A program made the translations under genes and the position numbers. This document shows, in pieces, positions 56,088-64,000 of a stretch of DNA of 64,000 nt. The notes beneath the pieces were generated by a model. It saw nothing but the letters and a program-made list of their open reading frames with translations. It made no database searches and was not told the origin of the DNA. Every line of letters begins with the position of its first letter. Position 1 is the first letter of the stretch. Origin of the DNA: DATDFB01 sp035276475 (GTDB taxonomy: Bacteria > Acidobacteriota > Thermoanaerobaculia > Gp7-AA8); NCBI GenBank assembly GCA_035276475.1, contig DATELQ010000055.1:1-64000 (forward strand), given 5' to 3'.

Positions 56088-57800
56088 TTACTCGTGCTTC
56101 GCCGGTTCCGGCTCAGAATGATCGTCGCCGCCGCCGCTGCTGTCGCCGCCCAACTGCGCGCGCTCCTCGTCCGTCAGCGGCGGGACGTCGCGCGTCGACA
56201 GGCCGATCTTCTTGTCGTTCCAATCGATCTTGATGATCCGCGCCCGCACCGGCTCGCCGATGTGGAAGAGCTTGTCGAGCTTCTGCTTGCTGTCGCGCTG
56301 GATCTCCGACACGTGCGCGAGGCCCTCGACGCCGTCGGCGACGCGGATGAAGAGCCCGAAGTCCGTGATCTTCGCCACCGTGCCGACCACGTCCTCGCCG
56401 ACGTTGTGGGCTTTCGCGAAGTTGTCCCACTCGTTCGGCAGGAACTCCTTGATCGAGAGCGACAGGCGCTGGTTCTCGCCATCGACATTGATGACGCGCG
56501 CCTGCACGGTGTCGCCCTTCTTCAGCACCTCGTTCGGGTGCTTCAAGCGCCGGTTCCACGACATGTCGGAGATGTGGATCAGACCGTCGATCCCCTCTTC
56601 CACTTCGACGAAGGCGCCGAAGTCCGTGAGGTTGCGGACGCGGCCGCTGATCACGGTGCCGACCGGATAGCGCTCCGAGATCGTGTCCCACGGGTTCTGC
56701 TCGAGCGCTTTGAGCGACAGCGAGATGCGGCGGTTCGGGACGTTGACGTCGGTGACGACGGCTTCGACTTCGTCGCCGATGTTGAGAAGCTTCGACGGGC
56801 GGACCTTCTTCGTCCACGACATCTCGGAGACGTGGATCAGCCCCTCGACGCCTTCCTCGAGCTCGACGAAGGCGCCGTAATCCGTGAGCGAGACGACGCG
56901 GCCGCGGACTTTCGTGCCGAGGGGGTAGCGCTCGACGACGTCGGTCCAGGGGTCCTGCCCCTTCTGCTTGTAGCCGAGCGACACGCGCTCCGCGGCGGGA
57001 TCGAATTTGAGGACGAGGACTTCGATCTCGTCGCCGACGTTGAAGTATTCGGAGGGGTGCGTGACGCGGCCCCAGGAGATGTCGGTGATGTGGAGCAGGC
57101 CGTCGACGCCGCCCAGGTCGACGAAGACGCCGTAGTCCGTGATGTTCTTGACGACGCCGTGCGTGAGCTGACCTTCCTGGAGGCGCCCGAACGTCTCGGC
57201 CTTCTGCGCGGCCTGCTCGACTTCGAGGATGGCCCGGCGCGAGAGGACGACGTTGTTCCGCTTCTTGTCGAAAGAGACGATTTTGAATTTGTATTCGTGG
57301 CCGCGCAGGGCGTCGAGGTTCTTGATCGGCTTCGTGTCGATGAGCGACCCCGGCAGGAAGGCCTTGATGCCGCCGACGTCGACGGAGAGCCCGCCCTTGA
57401 CGCGGTCGACGACGCGGCCGCTGATGGGCTGCTCGCTCTTGTACGCGGCTTCGATCTCGTCCCAGATCCGCATCCGCGCCGCTTTTTCGCGGGAGAGGAT
57501 GACGTAGCCGGAGGGGTCTTCGAGGCGCTCGACGAAGACTTCGATGTCTTCGCCCGGCTTGACGCGCACTTTGCCGTCGTGCCCGGTGACTTCGCCGATG
57601 GGCAGGAGTCCCTCGGACTTGGCGCCGACGTCGACGACGACGTCGGAGGGGGTGAGTTTCACGACGCGTCCGCGGACGATCTCCCCTTCGGCGATGTTGG
57701 ACTTCTCATAGAGATTGAGAAGCTCGTCCATGCCGAGGCCTTCCAGGTCGTTGTTCCGGAGCGGCTTTTTCTGGTTGTTCGGATCGTCACCTGACGCCAT
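56088..57800 (-). CDS. rpsA: 30S ribosomal protein S1
   Basis: 570 residues with six S1 (OB-fold) repeats starting at about residues 38, 123, 208, 295, 382 and 469; repeats 3-6 carry the canonical GxVxxxTDYGAFVxLxxGxxGLIHxS pattern. A Gly/Ser/acidic tail follows (GGDSSGGGDDHSEPEP). Binds mRNA and, in Gram-negatives, is needed for translation of leadered mRNAs. ATG 57800 has GGAGGT about 9 nt upstream. First gene of the rpsA-to-coaBC run. Confidence 0.95.
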   Translation of the reverse strand: MASGDDPNNQKKPLRNNDLEGLGMDELLNLYEKSNIAEGEIVRGRVVKLTPSDVVVDVGAKSEGLLPIGEVTGHDGKVRVKPGEDIEVFVERLEDPSGYVILSREKAARMRIWDEIEAAYKSEQPISGRVVDRVKGGLSVDVGGIKAFLPGSLIDTKPIKNLDALRGHEYKFKIVSFDKKRNNVVLSRRAILEVEQAAQKAETFGRLQEGQLTHGVVKNITDYGVFVDLGGVDGLLHITDISWGRVTHPSEYFNVGDEIEVLVLKFDPAAERVSLGYKQKGQDPWTDVVERYPLGTKVRGRVVSLTDYGAFVELEEGVEGLIHVSEMSWTKKVRPSKLLNIGDEVEAVVTDVNVPNRRISLSLKALEQNPWDTISERYPVGTVISGRVRNLTDFGAFVEVEEGIDGLIHISDMSWNRRLKHPNEVLKKGDTVQARVINVDGENQRLSLSIKEFLPNEWDNFAKAHNVGEDVVGTVAKITDFGLFIRVADGVEGLAHVSEIQRDSKQKLDKLFHIGEPVRARIIKIDWNDKKIGLSTRDVPPLTDEERAQLGGDSSGGGDDHSEPEPAKHE

Positions 57801-57948
57801 GAAGCGGGATACCTCCGTGGGCTAGCCCCGCGAGTACCGATCCGGTCGCGAAGGGCCGCGACGAGGCGCAAAACAACCGTAAGTTGTTGATACGCGTCGA
57901 AATCGGGAGTTTAGCGACGGGCGCGCAAGGCGTCAAGGAATTAGGGGT

Positions 57949-58329
57949 TTAGAGGCGGTGGGCGGAGGGGAGCTTGGCGAGGTCACGATCGAAGGTGCCG
58001 AGAGGGAGATGCCCGGCCTTGCGGGCGATCTCGAGAATGAGGCAGTCGGCGAGGCCGAGGGAGGGCTTGCGGCGGTAATGGTCGAGGGCCGCGGCTACGG
58101 TGTCGCTGTCCTGCAGCGTCAGTTTGTCGTGCTCGAGAAGCATTTCGACGATTCTCGCAATCTCTGCATCGGAAAGGCCGTACGTCCCGCCAAGGACCCA
58201 AGCCATCTCCACGACGACGATATAGGAGACCCATCCCCCCTTTTGGATGAACTCCTCGGCGATGGCAACCTGCGGCTCGTCGTCACGGATGAAAAGGCGC
58301 ACGACGACGTTCGTGTCAACGGCGACCAT
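57949..58329 (-). CDS. vapC: PIN-domain toxin (VapC-like)
   Basis: 126 residues. PIN-fold metal-site acidic residues: D5 (VAVDTNVVVRL), E41 (VVEMAWVL), D95 (GLADCLIL) and D114/D116 (TFDRDL). Ribonuclease toxin, neutralised by the AbrB-type partner encoded just upstream; the start overlaps the antitoxin 3' end by 14 bp. Confidence 0.88.
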   Translation of the reverse strand: MVAVDTNVVVRLFIRDDEPQVAIAEEFIQKGGWVSYIVVVEMAWVLGGTYGLSDAEIARIVEMLLEHDKLTLQDSDTVAAALDHYRRKPSLGLADCLILEIARKAGHLPLGTFDRDLAKLPSAHRL

Positions 58330-58579
58330 ACTTCTTTCGGATGGAGCGCCGAATTCCCTCGTCCATCTCTTCGATCGTGTGATGTTCCGGCCGCTTGTCG
58401 CCGAAAATCGCACGATGGATATCTTCCGACGAATAGCGTCCCGCCCGCCGCACGACGATCTTGTCGTCCTCTTCATCCCACTCCAGCGTCGATCCCGGAC
58501 CGAGGCCGAGTCGCCGCCGAATCTCCGCCGGAACGGACGTCTGTCCCTGTGCCGTGAGTTTCGATTCCGCGATGGCCAT
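58316..58579 (-). CDS. vapB: AbrB/SpoVT-type antitoxin (VapB-like)
   Basis: 87 residues. Swapped-hairpin AbrB domain (SKLTAQGQTSVPAEIRRRLG, LEWDEEDDKIVVRRAG) then a C-terminal toxin-binding tail (RPEHHTIEEMDEGIRRSIRKK). DNA-binding autorepressor of the toxin-antitoxin pair. The ATG is exactly 6 nt after minus-strand TACTAT, so probably leaderless. Confidence 0.88.
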   Translation of the reverse strand: MAIAESKLTAQGQTSVPAEIRRRLGLGPGSTLEWDEEDDKIVVRRAGRYSSEDIHRAIFGDKRPEHHTIEEMDEGIRRSIRKKYGRR

Positions 58580-58584
58580 GGAGT

Positions 58585-58591
58585 TATAGTA
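58585..58591. promoter_or_regulatory. shared symmetric -10 box, vapBC (-) / aspartyl protease lipoprotein (+)
   Basis: TATAGTA reads TATAGT toward the plus-strand gene (9 nt before ATG 58600) and TACTAT toward vapB (6 nt before ATG 58579). Only 20 bp lie between the two start codons, so AbrB-type autorepression here would affect both genes. Confidence 0.5.
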
Positions 58592-58599
58592 CCACGGTA

Positions 58600-59793
58600 A
58601 TGCGCCCTCGCCTGCTCCTCGCTTTCCTGCTCGTCTTCGCCTGTGCCTCCTCTTCTTCCCTCCCCCCACCCACCGAGGTCCCCATCGAGCTCACCCAGTA
58701 CCACGTCTTCCTCCCCGTCACCATCGGGCGCGCCGCGCGGCCGTCGTGGTTCCTCCTCGACACCGGCGCGCAGTTCTCGGCCGTCGCGCAGACCACCGTC
58801 GATGCCATGCACCTCGTCACCCACGGCATGGGGCGGGCGCGGGGGGCGGGGGCGGGCGTGGTGCGGACGACGTTCCTGCGCGACGTCGACCTCACCATCG
58901 GCGGGCTGCGCATCAACCAGCCGGAGATGGGCGGGCTGCCGCTGACGCCGGTGAGTCTCTCCGAGGGGCGCGCCATCGAGGGCATCCTCGGCTTTACCGT
59001 CATTCGTGAGTACACCATCGAGATCGATTACGAGCGGCGGCGGCTGCGCTTTTACGACGCCGGGCGGTACCAGGCGCCGGACAGCGCCGTCGTCGTGCCG
59101 ATCGTGAAATTCGATGCCGACCACCCCGTCGTCGCCGCGGAGCTGACGCTGCCGGACGGGCGCGTGCTGCCGATGCGGATGATGGTCGACACCGGTGCGC
59201 GCGCCGCCGTCATCGTCAATCGCCCGTTCGCGGAGAAGCACCGCATCTTCGACGCCCTCTCGCCGTCCGTCGACGCCGCGTACGGCATGGGCATCGGCGG
59301 CGCATCGCAGCAGCGCTTCGGTCGCGCCAAGCGCTTCGCCTTCGCCGGCTTCACGCTCGACGCGCCGGTCATCAGCGCGGCCCTGGACCGCGCCGGCGCG
59401 ACGGCGACCTCCCAGGTCGATGGCCTCATCGGCGCCGAAGTCCTGCGGCGCTTCACCGTCACGCTCGACTACAAGCGCCGCCGGCTGCTCCTCGCGCCGA
59501 ACCGCGCGTTGCACGAGCCGTTCGAGTTCGACATGGCCGGCCTCGCCTTCAAGGCCGCCGATCTGAAGTTCGACCGCATCCTCGTCCGCGTCGTCCTGCC
59601 GAATTCGCCCGCATCGGAAGCAGGGCTGCAGGTCGACGACGAGGTCGTGACGATCGACGGCCGCAGCGCGGCGGCGCTGACGATCGCCGGCATCCGCGAG
59701 CTCTTTGAAGTGCCGGACAAGCGGCACGAGCTGCACCTCCGCCGCGGCGGGCGGGAGCTCGACGTCGTGCTGGTCACGCGACGTCTGCTCTAG
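58600..59793 (+). CDS. lipoprotein with two retropepsin-like domains and a PDZ domain
   Basis: 397 residues. Lipobox-like V-F-A-C15 after a signal helix. Two aspartyl-protease half-domains with DTG motifs at D54 (FLLDTGAQFS) and D197 (MMVDTGARAAVI), each followed by the hydrophobic Gly flap region (GMGIGGASQQRF). A C-terminal PDZ domain (about 300-395, VLPNSPASEAGLQVDDEVVTIDG) follows. Two DTGs in one chain could form an active intramolecular dimer at the outer-membrane or periplasmic face. Substrate unknown. Confidence 0.82.
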   Translation: MRPRLLLAFLLVFACASSSSLPPPTEVPIELTQYHVFLPVTIGRAARPSWFLLDTGAQFSAVAQTTVDAMHLVTHGMGRARGAGAGVVRTTFLRDVDLTIGGLRINQPEMGGLPLTPVSLSEGRAIEGILGFTVIREYTIEIDYERRRLRFYDAGRYQAPDSAVVVPIVKFDADHPVVAAELTLPDGRVLPMRMMVDTGARAAVIVNRPFAEKHRIFDALSPSVDAAYGMGIGGASQQRFGRAKRFAFAGFTLDAPVISAALDRAGATATSQVDGLIGAEVLRRFTVTLDYKRRRLLLAPNRALHEPFEFDMAGLAFKAADLKFDRILVRVVLPNSPASEAGLQVDDEVVTIDGRSAAALTIAGIRELFEVPDKRHELHLRRGGRELDVVLVTRRLL

Positions 59794-60551
59794 CGGGGAC
59801 GCTCGCCTTCGACCGTGCGCCGGTCCGTCGCTTCTTCGCGGCGCCCGGTCACGACGTCCTTCGCCTTCCCCGCCAGCTGATGCGCCATCGGGCCCGACAC
59901 CATGCTGGCGTCGAGGTCCTCGGTGCCCCCTTGCGGCACGTCGAAGAGGAGCTTCTCCGCGTACGGCGCGCTGCGTCCGAGGTTGTAGGCGACCGTGTTC
60001 TCGGTCGAGATCGTGCGCGCCTCCTCGGCCGTGCGCTTCCCCGTCACGATCTCGTGCACCATGTTCATGCCGAGGACGTTCGCCGACTCGGAGTCGCAGC
60101 GCGCGGCCACCTCGCCCTTCGTGCGGTCGAGCAGAATGCTGCCGTCGAACTCCGCGATGGCGCTGAACTTCTCCGGCGGCACGCGATAGTCGATCACCTG
60201 CGTCAGGAAGTCGGTGTGCACCGTCGGCCAGTTGTGGACGACCACCTCGCTCGTCAGCTCCGTCCGCTTCCACGGACCGTTGCGGTACCAGAAAAGCTTC
60301 GTCGGCGTGGCCTCGTTCGGCATGCCGTACTTTTCGAGCATCTGCCGGGCGATGTTCTTCTGCGGCGCCGGCCAGCTCTCGATGATCCGCTCGACCTCCG
60401 CGGAGCCGACAGTGTGCCGCCCGCCATCCTCGGTTTCGTGCTCGCCTTGCAGCTTGTGCTTGATGCCCTGCACCACGGCGCGGCCCGTGGTGGCGAGGCG
60501 CTCGCCGGTGCTCAGGTCTTTCGGCTGGGGTTGCTCGTGCTTCGTAGCCAT
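59790..60551 (-). CDS. hypothetical protein, 253 aa
   Basis: Not recognised. Soluble, no signal peptide. The N-terminal KHEQPQPKDLSTGERLATTG and C-terminal GRREEATDRRTVEGERPR parts are polar and possibly disordered. The central part has WPAPQKNIARQMLEKYGMP and RNGPWKRTELTSEVV segments that look folded. Convergent 4-bp overlap with the lipoprotein gene. Confidence 0.6.
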   Translation of the reverse strand: MATKHEQPQPKDLSTGERLATTGRAVVQGIKHKLQGEHETEDGGRHTVGSAEVERIIESWPAPQKNIARQMLEKYGMPNEATPTKLFWYRNGPWKRTELTSEVVVHNWPTVHTDFLTQVIDYRVPPEKFSAIAEFDGSILLDRTKGEVAARCDSESANVLGMNMVHEIVTGKRTAEEARTISTENTVAYNLGRSAPYAEKLLFDVPQGGTEDLDASMVSGPMAHQLAGKAKDVVTGRREEATDRRTVEGERPR

Positions 60552-60676
60552 GGGAAGAGGCGGCGCAATCGAAGTGCCAGACCCGGCTCGGAGCGGACGC
60601 GGGCGTGATGCACGGCCTCCTTGCGCGGCTTGCGCCGGCGATGCCACAGGAGCACGGTCAACGTGATTCCATGCAT
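60512..60676 (-). CDS. possible small basic peptide, 54 aa
   Basis: ATG 60676 has GGAG 6 nt upstream, which itself overlaps the Kef gene stop (60685-60687). The peptide starts with a short hydrophobic stretch (GITLTVLLW) and becomes very basic (RRRKPRKE, RLRRLFPWLR). The frame ends inside the start of the 253-aa gene. Could be a membrane or nucleic-acid-binding micropeptide, or a chance frame. Confidence 0.3.
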   Translation of the reverse strand: MHGITLTVLLWHRRRKPRKEAVHHARVRSEPGLALRLRRLFPWLRSTSNPSRKT

Positions 60677-60684
60677 CAGGTCTC

Positions 60685-62331
60685 CTACGCCGTCATCCGT
60701 TCCAGCACGTGCCGCGTCATGCCGGCGGCGAGCTCGTGCTCGCCCATGAACACCGTGCCGATATTGTCGCGCCGCAGCAGTGCCGCCTCGTCGTCGCTGT
60801 GCGTCCGCACGACGATCTCGATCTGAGGGTTCAACATCCGCGCGACGTCCGCCATTTTCCGCACGTGCAGCGTGTCGGGCGTGGCGATGACGAGCATCCG
60901 CGCGCGGGCGACGTGGCCCTGCACGAGGACGGCGGGGTCGGCGGCGTCGCCCGACACGGCGGGGACGTTGTGCTCCCGCAGCCGCTCCACCAGCTCGCGG
61001 TTCTGCTCGATGACGACGCAGGCGATGCCTTGCTTCGCCAGCGCGCCGGCGATGCGTTGTCCGACGCGGCCGTAGCCGACGAGCACCACGTGCCCGGTCA
61101 GCGTCTCGGCGTCGACGCTCATCGGAAGCGCTGCGAGCGGATCGGGACTGCGCCGCAGTTTCGCGCGTTGCAGCGGCGCGACGGCGGCGAAGAGGAGCGG
61201 ATTCGCCGCAATCGTCACGATGGCGCCGCCGAGCACGAGCCCGTGCCCCTCCGCTGACAACAACCCGAGCGACTGCCCGAGGCCGGCGACGATGAAGGAG
61301 AACTCGCCGATCTGCCCGAGGCCCGCGGCGACCGTGAGCGCGGTACTGAGCGGATAGCGGAACAGGAGGATCATCGCCGCCGCAGCGAGCGGGCTGACGA
61401 TCATCACGATCGCCGTCACGGCCAGGACGCGCAGCGGCTGCTGCAGAAGCACGGCCGGATCGAACAGCATGCCGACGGAGACGAAGAAGAGCGCCGCGAA
61501 GACGTCCTGCAGCGGCAGCGACTCCTGCGCGGCGCGGTGGCTCAGCGCCGACTCGCGCATCATCATCCCGGCGAAAAACGCGCCGAGGGCGAAGGAGACG
61601 CCGAAGAGCCGCGCGGAGCCGTAGGCAATGCCGACCGCGGCGGCGGCCACGCAGAGCGTGAAGAGCTCGCGCGAGCCGGTCTTGGCCACGATCCAGAGCA
61701 GACGCGGGAAGAGACGCTTGCCGACGACGAGCATCAGCACGACGAAGGCGAGGAACTTCGCGACGGTGATGGCTGTGGCCGTGGCGAGGTTTCCCGACGC
61801 GCCGCCGCCGGCGAGCGGGAGGATGACGAGCACGACCACCATCACCAGATCCTGCGCGACGAGCCAGGCCACCGCGAGGTGGCCGTCGAACGAGGTCAGG
61901 AGCCGCCGCGACTCGAGCGTGCGCAGGAGGACGACGGTGCTGGCGACGGAGAGCGCGAGGCCGAAGACGATGGCCGTGGCGACCCTCCAGTGCCAGAGGA
62001 GCGCCGCCGCCGCGCCGGCCGCCGCGGCGGCGGCGATCTGGATCAGCGCTCCGGGCAACACGACGCGCCGCACGGCCGCGAGCTCTTCGAAGGAGAAGCG
62101 GAGGCCAACGCCGAACATCAGCATCATCACGCCGATCTCCGCGAGCTGCCCCGCCAGCGCGGCGTCGCCGACGAAGCCCCGCGTGTGCGGCCCGATGACA
62201 ACACCGGCGAGGAGATAGCCGGCCAGCGGCGGCATCTTCACTTTGACGGCGAGGAAACCGAAGAGCATGGCTAGGCCGAAGGCCGCGGCCACGGTGGCGA
62301 TGAGCGTTGCTTCATGGACGGCGGTGGTCAT
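60685..62331 (-). CDS. Kef-type K+/H+ antiporter (CPA2) with TrkA-N domain
   Basis: 548 residues. 12-13 helix CPA2 membrane domain (PPLAGYLLAGVVIGPHTRGF, GVSFALGAFFAGMMMRES) followed by a NAD-binding TrkA-N domain (VVLVGYGRVGQRIAGALAKQ, about 415-540). Close to YbaL/KefB/C. Potassium efflux coupled to proton uptake, gated by nucleotide or redox ligands. GGAG precedes ATG 62331. Confidence 0.87.
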   Translation of the reverse strand: MTTAVHEATLIATVAAAFGLAMLFGFLAVKVKMPPLAGYLLAGVVIGPHTRGFVGDAALAGQLAEIGVMMLMFGVGLRFSFEELAAVRRVVLPGALIQIAAAAAAGAAAALLWHWRVATAIVFGLALSVASTVVLLRTLESRRLLTSFDGHLAVAWLVAQDLVMVVVLVILPLAGGGASGNLATATAITVAKFLAFVVLMLVVGKRLFPRLLWIVAKTGSRELFTLCVAAAAVGIAYGSARLFGVSFALGAFFAGMMMRESALSHRAAQESLPLQDVFAALFFVSVGMLFDPAVLLQQPLRVLAVTAIVMIVSPLAAAAMILLFRYPLSTALTVAAGLGQIGEFSFIVAGLGQSLGLLSAEGHGLVLGGAIVTIAANPLLFAAVAPLQRAKLRRSPDPLAALPMSVDAETLTGHVVLVGYGRVGQRIAGALAKQGIACVVIEQNRELVERLREHNVPAVSGDAADPAVLVQGHVARARMLVIATPDTLHVRKMADVARMLNPQIEIVVRTHSDDEAALLRRDNIGTVFMGEHELAAGMTRHVLERMTA

Positions 62332-62345
62332 TGCGGGATCTCCTC

Positions 62346-62368
62346 AGGGGCGCACGCCGTGCGCCCCT
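62346..62368. terminator. GC-rich hairpin at the end of cmk
   Basis: AGGGGCGCAC (62346-62355), GCC loop, GTGCGCCCCT (62359-62368): a perfect 10-bp stem directly downstream of the cmk stop (62367-62369, partly overlapping it). No T-run follows on the minus strand, so it may be a factor-dependent terminator, a transcript-stabilising hairpin, or a REP fragment. Confidence 0.4.
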
Positions 62369-63023
62369 ACCGCACGCTGTCGACGATCCGCTCCACCACA
62401 TCCTCGATCGTCAAGTCGCTCGTGTCGATCAACTGATACGACGCGTCGTACGTCAGCGGCGAATCGGCGCGGGTGGAGTCCTGGCGGTCGCGTTGCACGG
62501 TCTCGGCGAGCACCTTCTCGAACGGCTCATCCGTGCCGCGGGCGGCAAGGTCGGCGTGCCGCCGGAGAGCGCGCACCTCGGGGCGGGCGGTGAGGAAAAA
62601 CTTGTGCGGCGTCTCGGGGAACACCTTCGTGCCGATGTCGCGCCCTTCGAGCACGCCGCCGTTGCGGCGGCCGAGCTCCTGCTGAAGGCGCACCATCACG
62701 CGGCGCACGGCCGGCACCGCCGACACGTGCGACGCGGCCATGCTGATCTCCGGCGTGCGGATCTGCTCCGTGATGTCCTCGCCGTCGAGCAGCACGCGCG
62801 GCGGCTCGCCGGGGATGAAGTCGATGCGCGTGCCGTTCGCCAGCGACTCCAGCGCCGCGGCATCCTGTAGATCCAGACCGCGGCGCACCGCCGCGAGGCC
62901 GATGGCGCGGTACATCGCGCCGGTGTCGATCATTGGAACGCCGAGAGCGCGCGCGACGAGGCGGCTCACCGTCGACTTGCCGACGCCGGCAGGACCGTCG
63001 ATCGCGACGATCAATGGCATCAT
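62367..63023 (-). CDS. cmk: cytidylate kinase
   Basis: 218 residues. P-loop IDGPAGVGKSTVSRLVA, IDTGAMYRAIG and the lid motif GRDIGTKVFPETPHKFFLTA. Phosphorylates CMP and dCMP. The start may be Met 63023 or 63020; the first overlaps the pseudouridine-synthase stop. Confidence 0.94.
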   Translation of the reverse strand: MMPLIVAIDGPAGVGKSTVSRLVARALGVPMIDTGAMYRAIGLAAVRRGLDLQDAAALESLANGTRIDFIPGEPPRVLLDGEDITEQIRTPEISMAASHVSAVPAVRRVMVRLQQELGRRNGGVLEGRDIGTKVFPETPHKFFLTARPEVRALRRHADLAARGTDEPFEKVLAETVQRDRQDSTRADSPLTYDASYQLIDTSDLTIEDVVERIVDSVR

Positions 63024-63877
63024 CCGCGCCGCGTGGCGCGGCGGCGCGCGGGTGCGGCCTTCTTGCCGCGCGTCTTGGCGGCAGGTTTCTTCTTCGCCGG
63101 TGCGCGGCGCGCCTTCGCCTTCGGCTTCGCTTTCACCGGCACGTCCTTGAGCGTCGCCAGCAGTTTCACTTCGTGCTTCGTGAGCTCGCGCCACACGCCC
63201 GGCAGCAACTTCGGATCGGTGATCGGGCCGATGGCCACGCGCTTCAGCTTCTGCACCGGATGCCCGACGGCCTGGAACATCTTGCGGATCTGCTGCGTGC
63301 GCCCTTCGTGCAGCTTCACTTCCCACCAGCTGTTGCCTTCTTCGGCGCCCTTCCCGGTCGTCTTGATCCCGGCGATCTCGCACGGGAGCGTGCGCTTCCC
63401 CTCGATGGTGATGCCGCGCCGCAGCTTGTCGACGATGCGCTCCTCGGGGACGCCGCGCACCTTCACGTTGTACGTCTTGACCGACCCGTGCTTCGGATGC
63501 GAGACCTTGTAGGCGAGCTCGCCGTCGTTCGTGAGCAGCACGAGGCCCTCGCTATGGAAGTCGAGGCGGCCGACCGGATAGATGCGCTCGCGCACGCCGC
63601 GCACGAGGTCGATCACCGTGCGGCGGCCCTGCGGGTCCTCGACCGTGGTCATCACTTCTTTCGGCTTGTAGATGAGGATGTAGCGGTGGTCTTCGGCGCG
63701 GGTGATGAGCTTGCCGTCGACTTTGATGTGGTCGCGATCGGGATCGGCTTTCGACCCCAGCTCGGTGACGGTCTTCCCGTTCACCGTGATCCGCCCCTCC
63801 CGAATCATCGCTTCCGCCTCGCGTCGCGATGCGTATCCGGCGTGCGCGATGATCTTCTGCAATCGCTCCTGCATCAC
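63020..63877 (-). CDS. rluB: rRNA large-subunit pseudouridine synthase, RluB/RsuA family
   Basis: 285 residues. N-terminal S4 RNA-binding domain, catalytic loop PVGRLDFHSEGLVLLTNDGEL (catalytic Asp in GRLD), and the EGRTQQIRKMFQAVGHPV segment. A long Lys/Ala/Arg-rich tail (about 245-285) is probably disordered and RNA-binding. Isomerises a uridine in 23S rRNA. Start GTG 63877 or ATG 63874 overlaps the stop of the preceding gene. Confidence 0.88.
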   Translation of the reverse strand: MMQERLQKIIAHAGYASRREAEAMIREGRITVNGKTVTELGSKADPDRDHIKVDGKLITRAEDHRYILIYKPKEVMTTVEDPQGRRTVIDLVRGVRERIYPVGRLDFHSEGLVLLTNDGELAYKVSHPKHGSVKTYNVKVRGVPEERIVDKLRRGITIEGKRTLPCEIAGIKTTGKGAEEGNSWWEVKLHEGRTQQIRKMFQAVGHPVQKLKRVAIGPITDPKLLPGVWRELTKHEVKLLATLKDVPVKAKPKAKARRAPAKKKPAAKTRGKKAAPARRRATRRG

Positions 63878-64000
63878 TCTCGCTGTCTGTCGTCCGATTG
63901 TACCGCGTGATTTGATTCGCTCGCCGCGAGATCGTCGAGCGCCGCCGCTTCGTTCGCGGCCGCTTCTTCTTCCGTCGATGCTTCGGTGATCTCCGCCGGC
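63874..64000 (-). CDS. scpB: C-terminal end of an acidic protein, probably ScpB (window edge)
   Basis: The last 41 codons of a minus-strand gene run in from the window edge and stop at 63874-63876, overlapping the pseudouridine-synthase start. The peptide is highly acidic (ITEASTEEEAAANEAAALDD) and disordered, as are many ScpB tails. Identity is inferred from the widespread scpA-scpB-rluB-cmk gene order, not from a catalytic motif. Confidence 0.45.
   Translation of the reverse strand, partial: PAEITEASTEEEAAANEAAALDDLAASESNHAVQSDDRQRE

Noticed and set aside
62346..62368. Eighth heptad array
   Set aside because: The hairpin after cmk is a simple 10-bp stem with no 7-bp periodicity.
1..64000. 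tRNA, rRNA, insertion sequence or prophage genes
   Set aside because: No cloverleaf with CCA-type end, rRNA segment, transposase, integrase or phage structural gene was recognised in any intergenic gap.

Overview
The window is a 64 kb piece of a high-GC, diderm (outer-membrane) bacterial chromosome. Gene content points to Acidobacteriota: two GWxTD-type secreted proteins, an HprK/HPr/EIIA-Man/EI/RapZ regulatory PTS next to rpoN and hpf, a DUF6677-like protein, and several secreted proteins of types common in that phylum. The assignment is inferred from content only. No rRNA, tRNA, CRISPR array, prophage or insertion sequence was seen. Most genes are on the minus strand in tightly overlapping runs (ATGA, GTGA or TGATG junctions).

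Layout. 1-2.3 kb: panE fragment, a small helical protein, a 42/43-bp tandem repeat and a decayed beta-propeller-like gene. 2.3-6.3 kb: DinB protein, ATP-type PEP carboxykinase, a secreted protein, a coupled GNAT/GNAT/membrane-peptide run, and a REP-like palindrome. 6.4-11 kb: a fused LptF-LptG permease, then homoserine dehydrogenase and a trans-sulfuration enzyme behind a possible Met-rich leader. 11-17 kb: acyl-CoA synthetase; parA-parB-GNAT-spermidine-synthase-like operon. 17-22 kb: DUF151 nuclease, LysR regulator divergent from an S9 peptidase, miaB. 22-38 kb: a large envelope/regulation block (recJ, an LptC-LptA-like fusion, lptB, rpoN, hpf, two GWxTD proteins, hprK, rapZ, EIIA, HPr, EI, cupin), interrupted by plus-strand lepB and an MFS gene. 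38-47 kb: accA, a beta-lactamase-fold hydrolase, priA, a YfhO-like protein, [4Fe-4S] uracil-DNA glycosylase. 47-58 kb: rpsA, HU/IHF, HIT, two membrane proteins, lpxB, msbA, a frameshifted acyltransferase, yicC, gmk, rpoZ, coaBC. 58-64 kb: AbrB/PIN toxin-antitoxin, PDZ retropepsin lipoprotein, Kef-type antiporter, cmk, an rluB-type gene, and the end of a probable scpB.

How genes cooperate. LPS biogenesis is spread over several loci (lpxB, msbA, lptB, lptFG, lptCA) and the Lpt machine is condensed into fusion proteins. The PTS genes lack sugar-specific EIIB/EIIC and look regulatory, with HprK able to act on the conserved Ser46 of HPr.

The most unusual signal is a dispersed family of heptad-repeat inverted arrays: 4-6 degenerate tandem 7-mers, a short or absent spacer, then the same word inverted. 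I find seven in 64 kb. Several fill the gap between a stop codon and the next start codon, and two single-arm versions lie in frame inside genes. The 7-bp word differs between loci, but three copies (near 11.2, 47.5 and 49.2 kb) are clearly homologous. A second pattern is that many genes start 6-9 nt after a TANNNT -10 box (leaderless type), and at four divergent gene pairs one short symmetric box can serve both strands.
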